The notes under the pieces were generated by a model, which made no database searches, was not told the origin of the DNA, and was given only the letters and a program-made list of their open reading frames with translations. 64,000 nt of DNA from Coprousia sp963931435 (GTDB taxonomy: Bacteria; Actinomycetota; Coriobacteriia; Coriobacteriales; Coriobacteriaceae), in the NCBI GenBank assembly GCA_963931435.1, contig OZ007012.1, positions 620,001 to 684,000 of the forward strand, given 5' to 3'. This document shows positions 35,436 through 44,575 of this stretch, piece after piece. Positions within the stretch are counted from its first letter, which is position 1. Each line of letters starts with the position of its first letter. The position numbers and the translations under genes were made by a program.

Positions 35436-35963
35436 CTAGCGGACGACCTTGAGCACCGCGGCGCCGGCCTTGATCGCGCTCTCGGCATCGGCGATGAGCG
35501 CGACATCGGCGAATTCGGCGGTGTTCGAGACGGCGAGCACCACGCAGTCGGGATAGCCGGCGGCCTTGACTTTCTCACGGTCCACCTTGATGACCGGCTG
35601 GCCGGCCGTGACCTTGTCACCCTTGGCGACGTAGCCGGTGAAGCCCTCGCCGTTCATGTTGACGGTGTCGACGCCGATGTGCACGAGCACCTCGATGCCG
35701 TCGTCGGTGGTGATGCCCACGGCATGGCCCATGGTGACGCTCACGGTGCCGGTGACCGGGGCGTAGACGATGTCGGTCTCGGGCCAGACGGCGCAGCCCT
35801 TGCCGAGCACCTCGCCGCTGAACACGGGATCGGGAACGTTCTTCATCGCGATGAGGCGGCCGTTGGCGGGCGCATAGAGCGTGTCGGCCTCGGTGGCGAC
35901 GGCGACAGACTCGGGCTTGGCCGGGGCGGCGGGCTTCTTCTTGAACATGTCGAACAGACCCAT
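35436..35963 (-). CDS. crr: PTS glucose-family component IIA (EIIA-Glc, Crr-like)
   Basis: 175 residues. H80 (MGHAVGI) and H95 (VLVHIGVDTV) form the active-site pair of EIIA-Glc; H95 is the phosphorylated one. The N-terminal 20 residues are a Lys/Ala/Pro-rich amphipathic lead. As a free-standing protein it can serve one or more IIBC permeases and, in some bacteria, regulate other transporters. No glucose-type IIBC is in the window. It is a single gene convergent with the regulator gene. Confidence 0.88.
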   Translation of the reverse strand: MGLFDMFKKKPAAPAKPESVAVATEADTLYAPANGRLIAMKNVPDPVFSGEVLGKGCAVWPETDIVYAPVTGTVSVTMGHAVGITTDDGIEVLVHIGVDTVNMNGEGFTGYVAKGDKVTAGQPVIKVDREKVKAAGYPDCVVLAVSNTAEFADVALIADAESAIKAGAAVLKVVR

Positions 35964-36100
35964 GGGATTTCTCCTTCATTTCCGTATTCGGCTGAGTTGC
36001 CGGGTTATGAGGCCATTATAGCCCCGAACGAGGGTGGTAATCAGACGTAATCGGCCAAAGTGCGCGCAGGGGCACCGGGGTTCGATCGGGCCTCCGTCGA

Positions 36101-37069
36101 TCAGGATTGCGGATAGTAGTAGTCGAGCGTGCCGAAGTAGTCAGTGGTGGAACCGCCGTTGTTCAGGCTGAGCTCCCACCAAGCGCTCTCTTGCGATGAG
36201 TTTGTGCCATCGAGCGGATCACCGGGGACGGCGCCACCTCTCAAGCGCAGAAGCGGTGAATCTTCCGTATCGTATCCGTCGAAGCCAAACGCTTCCGCTG
36301 CCTGCTCACCCAGGTCGGGATCTGCGGAGTACAGCAAGCTGAAGTTGTCCAGCCCGAGCTCTTCCGTGTTTTGCTGAATCGTGTCGATCAGCGCTTCCTT
36401 GGCGGCATCAATGTCCCACCAGAGGCAGCTCCGGGTGCATGGGGCGTCTTCAGGCAGGGGCGTCGGCGGTTTCGGTGAGGCCGGGGCGTTGTTCCACTCA
36501 TATTGCTCGGCGTCGGAAACCTCGACATATACCCAGATGGCGGCGTTCTCGACAGCCGGTTCGCCAGAGAGTCCGAGCGCGTCGGCGTGAAAAACCACCT
36601 TGGCCACATCGACATCGTCCTCCTTGATGCTGTCGAGCGTGAAGCCGGCATCGAGAAGGCCCTCCTCGATTTCGCCATAGGTCTGGGTGTAGTAGCCAAT
36701 GAGCAGGTAGTTCGGAGCGGATGCGGTTTCATCATCGGTTTTACCGAAATCGCTGCTGACGCCGACATCGTCTGCGTTCGCACCTGATGGTGCCGCGCCG
36801 CCCGCGGAGGTGCCGCTCGTCACCGCGATGACGCCCCATCCGGCAAGACCGCCTAGGACGGCAGAGGCCATCAGGGCGAGGGCGATGATGACGGGGAAGG
36901 GCACGCGCCTTAGGGGCGCGCGGGGTTCCGCAGGAGCAGATGGCGACCCGGTGTCGGCAGGGGAGGTTTGATGATCAGCGCCGCCGCCCGCCGCGCCCAA
37001 GGGAGCGCCGCACGAGGCGCAGAACCCGGAGCCGTCGGGGTTTTGGGTGCCGCAGCGAGGACAGAACAT
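36101..37069 (-). CDS. Zinc-ribbon membrane-anchored protein of unknown function
   Basis: 322 residues. The N-terminal zinc ribbon (CPRCG and CASCG, residues 3-21) is followed by a Pro/Ala-rich linker and one transmembrane helix at about 55-80. The extracytoplasmic domain of about 240 residues has no recognisable family and is rich in Asp, Glu and aromatic residues. The ATG at 37069 follows GGAGGAATG. The cytoplasmic zinc ribbon plus single-span design is common in Actinobacteria and Firmicutes, function unknown. It is divergent from rplE. Confidence 0.65.
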   Translation of the reverse strand: MFCPRCGTQNPDGSGFCASCGAPLGAAGGGADHQTSPADTGSPSAPAEPRAPLRRVPFPVIIALALMASAVLGGLAGWGVIAVTSGTSAGGAAPSGANADDVGVSSDFGKTDDETASAPNYLLIGYYTQTYGEIEEGLLDAGFTLDSIKEDDVDVAKVVFHADALGLSGEPAVENAAIWVYVEVSDAEQYEWNNAPASPKPPTPLPEDAPCTRSCLWWDIDAAKEALIDTIQQNTEELGLDNFSLLYSADPDLGEQAAEAFGFDGYDTEDSPLLRLRGGAVPGDPLDGTNSSQESAWWELSLNNGGSTTDYFGTLDYYYPQS

Positions 37070-37205
37070 GGCATTCCTCCATATCAGAAGTTCTGGTGCC
37101 TTCCATAAATGATTATAGGCGCGCGTCCAGGGAGCGCATCGGTGCGGAAAGTTATGGAAATCGCTCACAAGCGGGGTTCTGGTGGCATTCGTCGCGGGTT
37201 CGGCG

Positions 37206-37211
37206 TATCAT
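37206..37211 (+). promoter_or_regulatory. Candidate -10 element and leader of the rplE block
   Basis: TATCAT lies 171 bp before rplE; the -35 region is poor. The upstream gene is divergent, so the 312-bp gap 37070-37381 must hold the promoter for all of block C. The leader also has a strong GC hairpin at 37300-37322 (CCCGCCCC with GGGGCAGGCGGG), a possible autoregulatory site. Confidence 0.4.
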
Positions 37212-37381
37212 ATCGCCCGTATTGACCGGCTCCTGCCGGTATTTCGTTGTGCCGATACCATGCCAGATCGGCGCCGCGCGGCAGGAGGCACGAGGACAAC
37301 CCGCCCCATCGGGGCAGGCGGGCGCGCAGGCGCCCAGCCGCGAGGCCACGCCCCGTGCTTAAAACCCCAGAAGGAGTGAAC

Positions 37382-37939
37382 ATGGCAGAGGAGAAGTACG
37401 TCCCGCGTCTCAAGACCAAGTACCTCGAGGAGGTCAAGGGCCAGCTGCAGGACAAGTTCCAGTACAAGAACGTCATGATGATCCCCAAGATCGAGAAGAT
37501 CGTGGTGAACATGGGCGTCGGCGAGGCCGCCACCGATTCCAAGGCGATCGACGGCGCCGTGCGCGACCTGCGCGCCATCACCGGCCAGCAGCCGATGATC
37601 ACCCGCGCCCGCAAGTCCATCGCGTCCTTCCGCCTTCGCGCCGGCATGCCGATCGGTGCCAAGGTCACCCTGCGCGGCGACCGCATGTGGGAGTTCTTCG
37701 ACCGCCTTCTGGCCGTCGCCATCCCGCGTATCCGCGACTTCCGCGGCATCTCGCCCAAGAGCTTCGACGGCCGCGGCAACTTCTCCATGGGCGTGACCGA
37801 GCAGCTCATCTTCCCCGAGATCGATTTCGATTCCGTGGACCACACCCGTGGTATGGACATCACCATCGTTACCACCGCGAAGACCGACGAAGAGGCCCGC
37901 GCGCTTCTCGACGGCTTCGGTTTCCCGTTCAAGAAGTAG
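37382..37939 (+). CDS. rplE: 50S ribosomal protein L5
   Basis: 185 residues. L5 motifs are KIEKIVVNMGVGEA, KSIASFRLRAGMPIGAKVTLRG and TEQLIFPEIDFD. L5 binds 5S rRNA and forms the central protuberance. An AGAAGGAG site precedes the ATG. It should follow rplX; here it opens a separate transcription unit 27.9 kb away with its own leader. Confidence 0.97.
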   Translation: MAEEKYVPRLKTKYLEEVKGQLQDKFQYKNVMMIPKIEKIVVNMGVGEAATDSKAIDGAVRDLRAITGQQPMITRARKSIASFRLRAGMPIGAKVTLRGDRMWEFFDRLLAVAIPRIRDFRGISPKSFDGRGNFSMGVTEQLIFPEIDFDSVDHTRGMDITIVTTAKTDEEARALLDGFGFPFKK

Positions 37940-38012
37940 GTATCGTTTCCAGGGTGCGGGGCGCCTCGTCGCGCCCCGCACCCGGATGGATGTATATGTG
38001 AGGAGGTACTAA

Positions 38013-38198
38013 GTGGCTAAGACATCGATGATCGTCAAGCAGCAGCGCAAGCAGAAGTTCTCGACGCGCGAGTACACGCGTTGCCAGCGCTGCGGCCGTC
38101 CGCACTCGGTTTACCGCAAGTTCGGGCTCTGCCGTGTCTGCTTCCGCGAGCTGGCGCTCAAGGGCGAGCTTCCCGGCGTGAAGAAGGCCAGCTGGTAA
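38013..38198 (+). CDS. rpsN: 30S ribosomal protein S14, zinc-binding short form
   Basis: 61 residues from a GTG start preceded by GAGGAGG. The two Cys pairs (CQRCG and CRVC) mark the zinc-containing C+ form typical of Gram-positive bacteria. S14 binds late in 30S head assembly near S3 and S10. The order after rplE is canonical. Confidence 0.96.
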   Translation: MAKTSMIVKQQRKQKFSTREYTRCQRCGRPHSVYRKFGLCRVCFRELALKGELPGVKKASW

Positions 38199-38313
38199 CC
38201 ACTGCCAGCGCCCGCGCCCGCGCGGGCAGGGAAGAGCGTGTGCGAGAGCTCGACCGCTACGGGTGGTCGAGGACCTGGCACGCGATCTCATCAAAGAACG
38301 AAGGAGAATCTGC

Positions 38314-38712
38314 ATGAACCTTACAGACCCGATCGCAGACATGCTCACGCGTATCCGCAACGCGAATGCTGCGAACAAGGCCGCGGTCTCGATGCCGAGC
38401 AGCAAGAAGCTCGTCGAGATCGCTCGCGTTTTGCACGAGGAGGGCTACATCGAGGGCTACACGGTCGAGGACACCGTCCCCCAGAAGACCCTCCACATCA
38501 CCCTCAAGTACGGTCCCAAGAAGCAGAAGGTCATCACCGGCATCCGCCGCATCTCCAAGCCGGGCCTGCGCAAGTACGCCCGCGTCATCGACCTTCCCCG
38601 CGTCCGCGGCGGTCTGGGCACTGCCATCGTTTCCACCTCCAAAGGCGTTCTCGCTGATCGCGATGCCCGCAAGCTGGGCGTCGGCGGCGAGATCATCGCG
38701 TTTGTGTGGTAG
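38314..38712 (+). CDS. rpsH: 30S ribosomal protein S8
   Basis: 132 residues starting MNLTDPIADMLTRIRNAN. The C-terminal signature is GGLGTAIVSTSKGVLADRDARKLGVGGEIIAFVW. S8 binds the 16S central domain and in E. coli also represses the spc operon; the rplE leader hairpin could be examined for a mimic. An AAGGAG site precedes the ATG, and the 115-bp gap after rpsN is otherwise empty. Confidence 0.97.
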   Translation: MNLTDPIADMLTRIRNANAANKAAVSMPSSKKLVEIARVLHEEGYIEGYTVEDTVPQKTLHITLKYGPKKQKVITGIRRISKPGLRKYARVIDLPRVRGGLGTAIVSTSKGVLADRDARKLGVGGEIIAFVW

Positions 38713-38744
38713 TCGACGAGGCGAGTAGAAGGAAAGGAGACACC

Positions 38745-39281
38745 GTGTCCCGTATCGGTAAGAAGCCTGTCCAGATTCCCGCCGGAGTCGATGTGGCAGT
38801 CGACGGTTCGCACGTGACCGTCAAGGGCCCCAAGGGCCAACTGGAGCTTGATGTCTACAGCAAGCTCACCATCGAGGTCGCCGACGGCGTCCTGACCGTC
38901 GTCCGTCCCGACGACGAGCGCGAGACCCGCGCCCGCCACGGCCTCACCCGCGCCCTCATCGCCAACATGGTCGAGGGCGTTTCAAACGGCTACACCAAGG
39001 CGCTCGAGCTCGCGGGCGTCGGTTACCGCGTCCAGCTCAAGGGCAAGGACCTGGAGCTGTCCCTGGGCTATTCCCACCCGGTGGTCTACAAGGCCCCCGA
39101 GGGCATCACCTTCGAGGTGCCCGACAACACGCACATCAACGTGAAGGGCATCGACAAGCAGCAGGTGGGCCAGGTTGCCGCCGAGATCCGCGGCAAGCGT
39201 CCCCCCGAGCCCTACAAGGGCAAGGGCATCCATTACGTGGGCGAGCACATCCGTCGCAAGCTCGGTAAGGCTGCCAAGTAG
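38745..39281 (+). CDS. rplF: 50S ribosomal protein L6
   Basis: 178 residues from a GTG after GGAAAGGAG. It begins MSRIGKKPVQIPAGVDV, has two L6 domains and ends with PPEPYKGKGIHYVGEHIRRK, the family signature. L6 lies near the factor-binding stalk base. The longer frame from 38706 overlaps rpsH and is not used. Confidence 0.97.
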   Translation: MSRIGKKPVQIPAGVDVAVDGSHVTVKGPKGQLELDVYSKLTIEVADGVLTVVRPDDERETRARHGLTRALIANMVEGVSNGYTKALELAGVGYRVQLKGKDLELSLGYSHPVVYKAPEGITFEVPDNTHINVKGIDKQQVGQVAAEIRGKRPPEPYKGKGIHYVGEHIRRKLGKAAK

Positions 39282-39347
39282 CACAGGGTACTCCCAAGTC
39301 CCGCACCCCGTCAGGTGCGGGCGAGATCGACGTAAGGAGTCGATAGC

Positions 39348-39710
39348 ATGGATAAGAACAAAGCGAAGCTCGCGGGCCTCAAGCGCCGTCAGCGTCGCGT
39401 GCGCGGCAAGATCTTCGGCACGCCCGAGCGTCCGCGCCTGCGCGTGGTTCGCACCAACGCGAACATCTACGCGATGGTCGTCGATGATACGAAGGGTCAC
39501 ACCCTCGTCTCCGCCTCCACGCTTGAGGGCGAGTTCAAGGGCACCCACACCTCCAATAAGGAGGCCGCCGAGAAGGTCGGCGAGCTCGTTGGCAAGCGCG
39601 CCATCGAGGCCGGCATCACCAAGGTCACCTTCGATCGCGGTGGCCGTATCTACCATGGTCGCGTGAAGGCCCTCGCCGAGGGCGCTCGCGCCGCCGGGCT
39701 CGAGTTCTAG
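39348..39710 (+). CDS. rplR: 50S ribosomal protein L18
   Basis: 120 residues with the basic N-terminus and the L18 pattern (GTPERPRLRVVRTNANIYA, then GGRIYHGRVKALAEGAR). L18 binds 5S rRNA together with L5. A TAAGGAG site precedes the ATG. The order rplF-rplR-rpsE is canonical. Confidence 0.96.
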   Translation: MDKNKAKLAGLKRRQRRVRGKIFGTPERPRLRVVRTNANIYAMVVDDTKGHTLVSASTLEGEFKGTHTSNKEAAEKVGELVGKRAIEAGITKVTFDRGGRIYHGRVKALAEGARAAGLEF

Positions 39711-39724
39711 GAGGTTTGTAGCAC

Positions 39725-40252
39725 ATGGCTCGTAATCGAGATAACAAGCAGCGCGAGGCCTCCGAGTTCGAGGAGCGCGTCGTTTTCATCAACCGTGTTT
39801 CCAAGACCGTCAAGGGCGGCCGCCGCATGAGCCTCGTCGCCCTCGTGGTCGTGGGCGACGGCAAGGGCAACGTCGGCCTGGGCATGGGCAAGTCGGCCGA
39901 GGTGCCGCTGGCCATCTCCAAGGCCTCGCTCGACGCCAAGAAGCACATGTTCCACGTGCCGGTGACCGAGACGGGCACCATTCCGCACGAGGTCGAGGGC
40001 CACTTCGGCGCCGGCCGCATCATCATCAAGCCCGCTGTCGAGGGTACCGGCGTCATCGCCGGCGGCGCGGTGCGCCCCCTCTTCGAGCTCGCGGGCATCA
40101 AGAACGTTCTCGCCAAGTCGCTCGGTACCTCCAACGGCCTCAACATCATCAAGGCTGCTGCCGAGGGTCTGAAGGAGCTTGCCTCCCCCGAGGAGATCGC
40201 CGATCGCCGCGGCCTTACCGTCGCCGAGATGTTCGTTGGTAAGGAGCAGTAA
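39725..40252 (+). CDS. rpsE: 30S ribosomal protein S5
   Basis: 175 residues. The N-terminal double-stranded RNA-binding fold contains GGRRMSLVALVVVGDGKGNVGLG, and the C-terminal part contains GTGVIAGGAVRPLFELAGI. S5 affects decoding fidelity and the mRNA entry channel. Only 14 bp separate it from rplR, and rpmD starts two bases after its stop. Confidence 0.97.
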   Translation: MARNRDNKQREASEFEERVVFINRVSKTVKGGRRMSLVALVVVGDGKGNVGLGMGKSAEVPLAISKASLDAKKHMFHVPVTETGTIPHEVEGHFGAGRIIIKPAVEGTGVIAGGAVRPLFELAGIKNVLAKSLGTSNGLNIIKAAAEGLKELASPEEIADRRGLTVAEMFVGKEQ

Positions 40253-40254
40253 CG

Positions 40255-40437
40255 ATGGCTGATACTATCAAGATCAAGCAGGTCCGCAGCACCAACGGCT
40301 GCAAGCAGGACCAGGTCCGGACCGTCCGCGCTCTCGGCCTGCGTCGCATCAACGACGTGCACGAGATCGCCGACAACGAGTCCGTTCGCGGAATGATCTT
40401 CAAGGTCAAGCACCTTGTTGAGATTGTAGAGGAGTAG
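40255..40437 (+). CDS. rpmD: 50S ribosomal protein L30
   Basis: 60 residues with the L30 ferredoxin-like fold pattern (IKIKQVRSTNG, then TVRALGLRRIND). Two bases separate it from each neighbour's codon, so translation is coupled through rpsE-rpmD-rplO. Confidence 0.95.
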   Translation: MADTIKIKQVRSTNGCKQDQVRTVRALGLRRINDVHEIADNESVRGMIFKVKHLVEIVEE

Positions 40438-40439
40438 CA

Positions 40440-40889
40440 ATGCAGCTTCATGATCTTACTCCCGCGCCGGGTTCCACCCATCGCCGCAAGCGCGTCGGCC
40501 GTGGCAACGGCTCGGGTCACGGCACCACCGCGGGTCGCGGCCAGAAGGGCCAGCTCTCCCGCTCCGGCGGCGGCAAGGGCGCCGGCTTCGAGGGCGGCCA
40601 GACTCCGCTCGCGATGCGCCTGCCCAAGCTCCCCGGTTTCCGCAACCCGCGCCGTATCGAGTACAAGGGCGTCAACATCGCTCGCCTCGATGAGAAGTTC
40701 GAGGACGGCGCCGTGATTGATGGTGCCGCGCTCCAGGCTGCGGGCATCATCAAGAAGGAGTTCGAGCCGGTCAAGATCCTTGGTGAGGGCGAGACCACCA
40801 AGAAGTTCACGATCAAGGTCGACAAGGTCTCGGCTTCCGCGAAGGCCAAGATCGAGGCGGCCGGAGGGTCGGTCGAGCTTCCGTGCTAG
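40440..40889 (+). CDS. rplO: 50S ribosomal protein L15
   Basis: 149 residues. The Gly/Arg-rich N-terminal region (KRVGRGNGSGHGTTAGRGQKG) is followed by a globular C-terminus with the late-assembly fold. It overlaps the secY GTG start by seven bases. No unusual features. Confidence 0.96.
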   Translation: MQLHDLTPAPGSTHRRKRVGRGNGSGHGTTAGRGQKGQLSRSGGGKGAGFEGGQTPLAMRLPKLPGFRNPRRIEYKGVNIARLDEKFEDGAVIDGAALQAAGIIKKEFEPVKILGEGETTKKFTIKVDKVSASAKAKIEAAGGSVELPC

Positions 40890-42178
40890 AAGGTCTGAAG
40901 AACGCGTTTCGCATCAAGGAGTTGCGGGACAAGATTCTTTTCACCATAGCGATGCTTGTCGTGTACCGCATCGGTGCACACGTTCCGGTGCCCGGCGTCC
41001 CCTTCCAGGGGATGCTGGGCCTCGGCCAATTGACGGCGACCGGCGACGGCTCGGTCGCCGCCGGCGCTATGGCGCTGCTGAATCTGTTCTCGGGCGGCGC
41101 CCTCAGCTACGTCTCGGTGTTCTCGCTGGGCATCATGCCCTATATCACGAGCTCGATCATCCTCCAGATGCTCCAGAGCGTGATTCCCAGCCTGCATGAG
41201 CTCGCCCGCGAGGGCGAGGTCGGGCAGACCAAGATCACCCAGTATTCTCGCTACCTGACGCTGGCTTTGGCGCTCCTCAACTCGATCGGCTACCTGTTCC
41301 TGTTCAAGAGCTACGGCATCGACTTCTCCGGTGCGGGCGTCCCCGAGATCATCTTCGACATCATGATCGTGGGCACGCTTACCGCCGGCGCGATGCTCAT
41401 CATGTGGATCGGCGAGCTGATCACCCAGCGCGGTATCGGCAACGGCATGTCGCTCATCATCTTCGCCAACATCATGGCGGGGCTGCCCCAGGCCATCGTG
41501 TCCTCGCTTTCCGGTGACGTGATGGGCGTCGTGGTCACGGCCGTGATCTTCATTGTGATCCTGTGCGTCATCCCGCTCATCGTGTTCCTCGAGCGCGGAC
41601 AGCGCCGTATCCCGGTGAGCTATGCCAAGCGCATGGTGGGCCGTCGCATGATGGGTGGCCAGACCACCTATCTGCCCATCAAGGTCAACACGGCCGGCGT
41701 GGTGCCCATCATCTTCGCGAGCGCGCTGCTCTACTTCCCGGCCCAGCTCGCGGTGTTCTTCCCGGGCATCGGCTGGGTGCAGGTGGTGGCAGGCGCCCTC
41801 TCGAGCGGCTGGATCAACTGGATCTTGAACGTAGTCCTCATCGTGTTCTTCGCGTACTTCTACACTTCCATGGTGTTCAACCCCGATGACACGGCGGACA
41901 ACCTCAAGAAGCAGGGCGGCTTCATCCCGGGCGTGCGTCCGGGGCGGGCCACGGCGGCCTACATCAAGAACGCGCTCAACAAGATCACGCTGCCGAGTGC
42001 GATCTTCCTCGCGTTCATCGCCATCGTGCCCTCGATCGTGTTCTCGTTCACGGGCAACACGCTCATCCAGTCCTTCGGCGGCACCTCGGTGCTCATCATG
42101 GTGGGCGTCGTGCTCGACACGCTCGCCAAGGTGGAGAGCCAGCTCAAGATGTACGATTACGACGGATTCTTCAAGTAA
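40883..42178 (+). CDS. secY: Preprotein translocase subunit SecY
   Basis: 431 residues, ten transmembrane helices. Signature segments are FSGGALSYVSVFSLGIMPYITSS in the plug/TM2 region, GIGNGMSLIIFANIM and the C5-loop ERGQRRIPVSYAKRMVGR. It forms the channel for protein export and membrane insertion with SecE and SecG. The GTG start overlaps rplO; an upstream GGAGGGTCGG acts as a ribosome binding site. Location within the spc set is canonical. Confidence 0.97.
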   Translation: MLEGLKNAFRIKELRDKILFTIAMLVVYRIGAHVPVPGVPFQGMLGLGQLTATGDGSVAAGAMALLNLFSGGALSYVSVFSLGIMPYITSSIILQMLQSVIPSLHELAREGEVGQTKITQYSRYLTLALALLNSIGYLFLFKSYGIDFSGAGVPEIIFDIMIVGTLTAGAMLIMWIGELITQRGIGNGMSLIIFANIMAGLPQAIVSSLSGDVMGVVVTAVIFIVILCVIPLIVFLERGQRRIPVSYAKRMVGRRMMGGQTTYLPIKVNTAGVVPIIFASALLYFPAQLAVFFPGIGWVQVVAGALSSGWINWILNVVLIVFFAYFYTSMVFNPDDTADNLKKQGGFIPGVRPGRATAAYIKNALNKITLPSAIFLAFIAIVPSIVFSFTGNTLIQSFGGTSVLIMVGVVLDTLAKVESQLKMYDYDGFFK

Positions 42179-42196
42179 CGGCAGAAAGGGTCAGCC

Positions 42197-42823
42197 ATGA
42201 ACATCGTCCTGTTGGGGGCTCCCGGTGCTGGCAAGGGCACCATGGCCCAGCGCTTGGTCGCCAATTACGGCGTCGCGCACATCTCCACCGGAGACCTGCT
42301 GCGCGCTGCCGTCAAGAGCGGCAGCGATCTGGGCGTCCAGGCCAAGAAGTACATGGACGCCGGCGAGCTCGTTCCCGACCAGCTCGTCATCGACCTGGTC
42401 AAGGAGCGCCTCGCCGCCGATGACGCCCAGAAGGGCTTCATCCTCGACGGCTTCCCGCGCAACACCGTGCAGGCCGTCACGCTCGATTCCGAGCTGGGCT
42501 CGATGGACCGCTCCATCGACTGCGCCCTCCTGATCGATGTTCAGGCTGACGTCATCGTCAACCGCCTCTCCGCGCGCCGCACCTGCCGCTCCTGCGGTTA
42601 CACCGGCACCGCCGCCGACGCGGTGTGCCCCTCCTGCGGCGGCGAGATGTACCAGCGCGATGACGACAAGCCCGAGACGATCAAGAACCGTCTCGATGTG
42701 TATGAGAAGAACACCGCGCCCCTGGTCGAGTACTACCGCGGCCAGGGCAAGCTCAAGGTCGTCGACGGCGACGACGCCATAGACGCCGTGTACGACCGCA
42801 CGAAAGAAGCGCTCGGACTATGA
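42197..42823 (+). CDS. adk: Adenylate kinase, zinc-type LID
   Basis: 208 residues. The P-loop is GAPGAGKGT and the NMP-binding region follows (STGDLLRAAV). The LID carries two Cys pairs (CRSCG and CPSCG), the zinc-stabilised form of Gram-positive adenylate kinases. It interconverts ATP, ADP and AMP. The last four bases overlap the map start (ATGA), which implies coupling. Confidence 0.97.
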   Translation: MNIVLLGAPGAGKGTMAQRLVANYGVAHISTGDLLRAAVKSGSDLGVQAKKYMDAGELVPDQLVIDLVKERLAADDAQKGFILDGFPRNTVQAVTLDSELGSMDRSIDCALLIDVQADVIVNRLSARRTCRSCGYTGTAADAVCPSCGGEMYQRDDDKPETIKNRLDVYEKNTAPLVEYYRGQGKLKVVDGDDAIDAVYDRTKEALGL

Positions 42824-43608
42824 TCCATATCAAGTCTGCGCAAGAGATCGAGCAGATGAAGAAGGCCGGGGCACTATCCAAGATGGTGCTCCGGCACGTT
42901 GGTGCGATGGTGCGCCCCGGTGTCTCGACCTTCGAGCTCGACCAGCTTGCCGAACAGATCATCCGCATGCACGGCGGCACGCCGGCGTTCAAGGGCTACG
43001 GCGGGTTCCCCGGAACCATCTGCGCCAGCCTGAACGACGCCGTGGTGCACGGCATCCCCAACCCCGACATCATCCTGCATGATGGCGACATCCTGTCGAT
43101 CGACACCGGAGCCATCGTCGACGGCTGGGTGGGGGACAACGCCTGGACATTCTACGTGGGCAACCCGGCGCCCGAGGTCAAGGCGCTGTGCGAGGTCACC
43201 CGCGACTGTCTCATGGCGGGCATCGCCCAGGCCGTCCCGGGTAACCGCATCGGCGACATCGGACATGCCGTCCAGTCGCTTGCCGAGAAGCACGGCTACG
43301 GGGTGCTCCGCGAGTACGTGGGGCACGGCGTGGGGCGCAACATGCATGAGGACCCCAACGTCCCGAACTTCGGCAAGAAGGGGAGGGGCGTCAAGCTGGA
43401 GGCCGGCATGGTCATCGCCATTGAGCCGATGATCACGCTCGGCACCCACCATGTGACGGTGGGTCCGGACGGCTGGCTCGTGACCACCAACGACCATCTG
43501 CCGGCGGCCCACTACGAGAACACCGTCGCCATCACCGATGACGGCCCGGTGATCCTCACCGCCGACGCCCAGGGCCCCTGGTGCTCCATGCAGGGCGGGG
43601 TCATGTAA
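42820..43608 (+). CDS. map: Methionine aminopeptidase type I
   Basis: 262 residues. Metal ligands of the pita-bread fold are visible: the two Asp in SIDTGAIVDGWVGDNA, His in VGHGVGRNMHEDPNVPNFG, Glu in IAIEPMIT and the late Glu in HYENTVAIT. It removes initiator methionine from nascent proteins. It overlaps adk by four bases. The C-terminus runs about ten residues past the usual end. Confidence 0.96.
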   Translation: MIHIKSAQEIEQMKKAGALSKMVLRHVGAMVRPGVSTFELDQLAEQIIRMHGGTPAFKGYGGFPGTICASLNDAVVHGIPNPDIILHDGDILSIDTGAIVDGWVGDNAWTFYVGNPAPEVKALCEVTRDCLMAGIAQAVPGNRIGDIGHAVQSLAEKHGYGVLREYVGHGVGRNMHEDPNVPNFGKKGRGVKLEAGMVIAIEPMITLGTHHVTVGPDGWLVTTNDHLPAAHYENTVAITDDGPVILTADAQGPWCSMQGGVM

Positions 43609-43713
43609 CGGCCCGCCCACATTTGTGGAGTCGTTACGAAAAAACCACGTACCGCGAGAGCGGTGCGCTATCATTAACTGCTGCTGTTTGTTTCGCGAGA
43701 GAAAGATGGGCTT

Positions 43714-43932
43714 GTGAAAAAGGAAGATGCTATCGAGCTCGAGGGCACGGTGACCGAGCCGCTGCCCAATGCCATGTTTCGCGTGGAGCTTGAGAACGGG
43801 GCCTCGGTTCTGTGCTCCATCTCGGGCAAGATCCGCATGAACTACATCCGCATCCTTCCCGGCGATCGCGTCGTGGTGGAGATCTCTCCCTATGACCTCA
43901 CGCGCGGGCGCATCACCTATCGCTACAAGTAG
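43714..43932 (+). CDS. infA: Translation initiation factor IF-1
   Basis: 72 residues, an S1-type OB fold with the family end GDRVVVEISPYDLTRGRITYRYK. It starts at a GTG (MKKEDAIELEGTVTEPLPN) preceded by GAGAAAGATGG. IF-1 occupies the 30S A site during initiation. Gaps of 105 bp before and 126 bp after are larger than elsewhere in the block and may hold minor promoters, though none is convincing. Confidence 0.96.
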   Translation: MKKEDAIELEGTVTEPLPNAMFRVELENGASVLCSISGKIRMNYIRILPGDRVVVEISPYDLTRGRITYRYK

Positions 43933-44058
43933 CGCGCACGGGCGCGCGGGCGCTCAAGCCGCGCAGCCCCGTCGCTTGCATTCAGCCGGTCATTCACGTC
44001 TGCGGCTGGACGAGTACATAGTAGGTATACGTTTGAGCACAACTGAGAGGATTGCATC

Positions 44059-44172
44059 ATGAAGGTACGTCCTTCGGTCAAGAAGATGTGCGACAAGTGC
44101 AAGATCATCAGGCGCCACGGAAAGGTCCTTGTGATCTGCGAGAACCCGCGCCACAAGCAGCGTCAGGGTTAA
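44059..44172 (+). CDS. rpmJ: 50S ribosomal protein L36
   Basis: 37 residues: MKVRPSVKKMCDKCKIIRRH, then KVLVICENPRHKQRQG. The three Cys and one His mark the zinc-binding C+ form. This tiny gene is easily missed. It follows a GAGAGG site and precedes rpsM by 15 bp, in the canonical order infA-rpmJ-rpsM. Confidence 0.96.
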   Translation: MKVRPSVKKMCDKCKIIRRHGKVLVICENPRHKQRQG

Positions 44173-44187
44173 GAGAGGAGAACTAAG

Positions 44188-44562
44188 TTGGCCCGTATTA
44201 GCGGTGTCGATCTGCCGCGTGAGAAGCGCGTCGAGATCGGTCTTACCTACATTTACGGCATCGGCCGCACCACCGCCAGCAAGATCTGCGCGGAGACGAA
44301 GATCAACCCGGATACCCGCGTCAAGGACCTCACCGAGGACGAGGTGGACGCCATCCGCAAGTACATCGACGAGGCTCACCTCATGATCGAGGGCGACCTG
44401 CGTCGTGAGCATAACCAGAACGTCAAGCGCCTCATGGACATCGGCTGCAACCGCGGCCTGCGCCACCGCAAGGGCCTGCCGGTCCGCGGTCAGCGCACGC
44501 ACACCAACGCCCGCACCCGCAAGGGTCCGCGCAAGCAAATCGGTGCCAGGAAGAAGAAGTAG
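44188..44562 (+). CDS. rpsM: 30S ribosomal protein S13
   Basis: 124 residues from a TTG start after GAGAGGAG. It begins MARISGVDLPREKRVEIGLTY and contains RHRKGLPVRGQRTHTNARTRKG. S13 in the 30S head contacts the P-site tRNA and L5. The TTG start is supported by exact agreement with the family N-terminus. Confidence 0.96.
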   Translation: MARISGVDLPREKRVEIGLTYIYGIGRTTASKICAETKINPDTRVKDLTEDEVDAIRKYIDEAHLMIEGDLRREHNQNVKRLMDIGCNRGLRHRKGLPVRGQRTHTNARTRKGPRKQIGARKKK

Positions 44563-44575
44563 GGAGCGCTGAGTA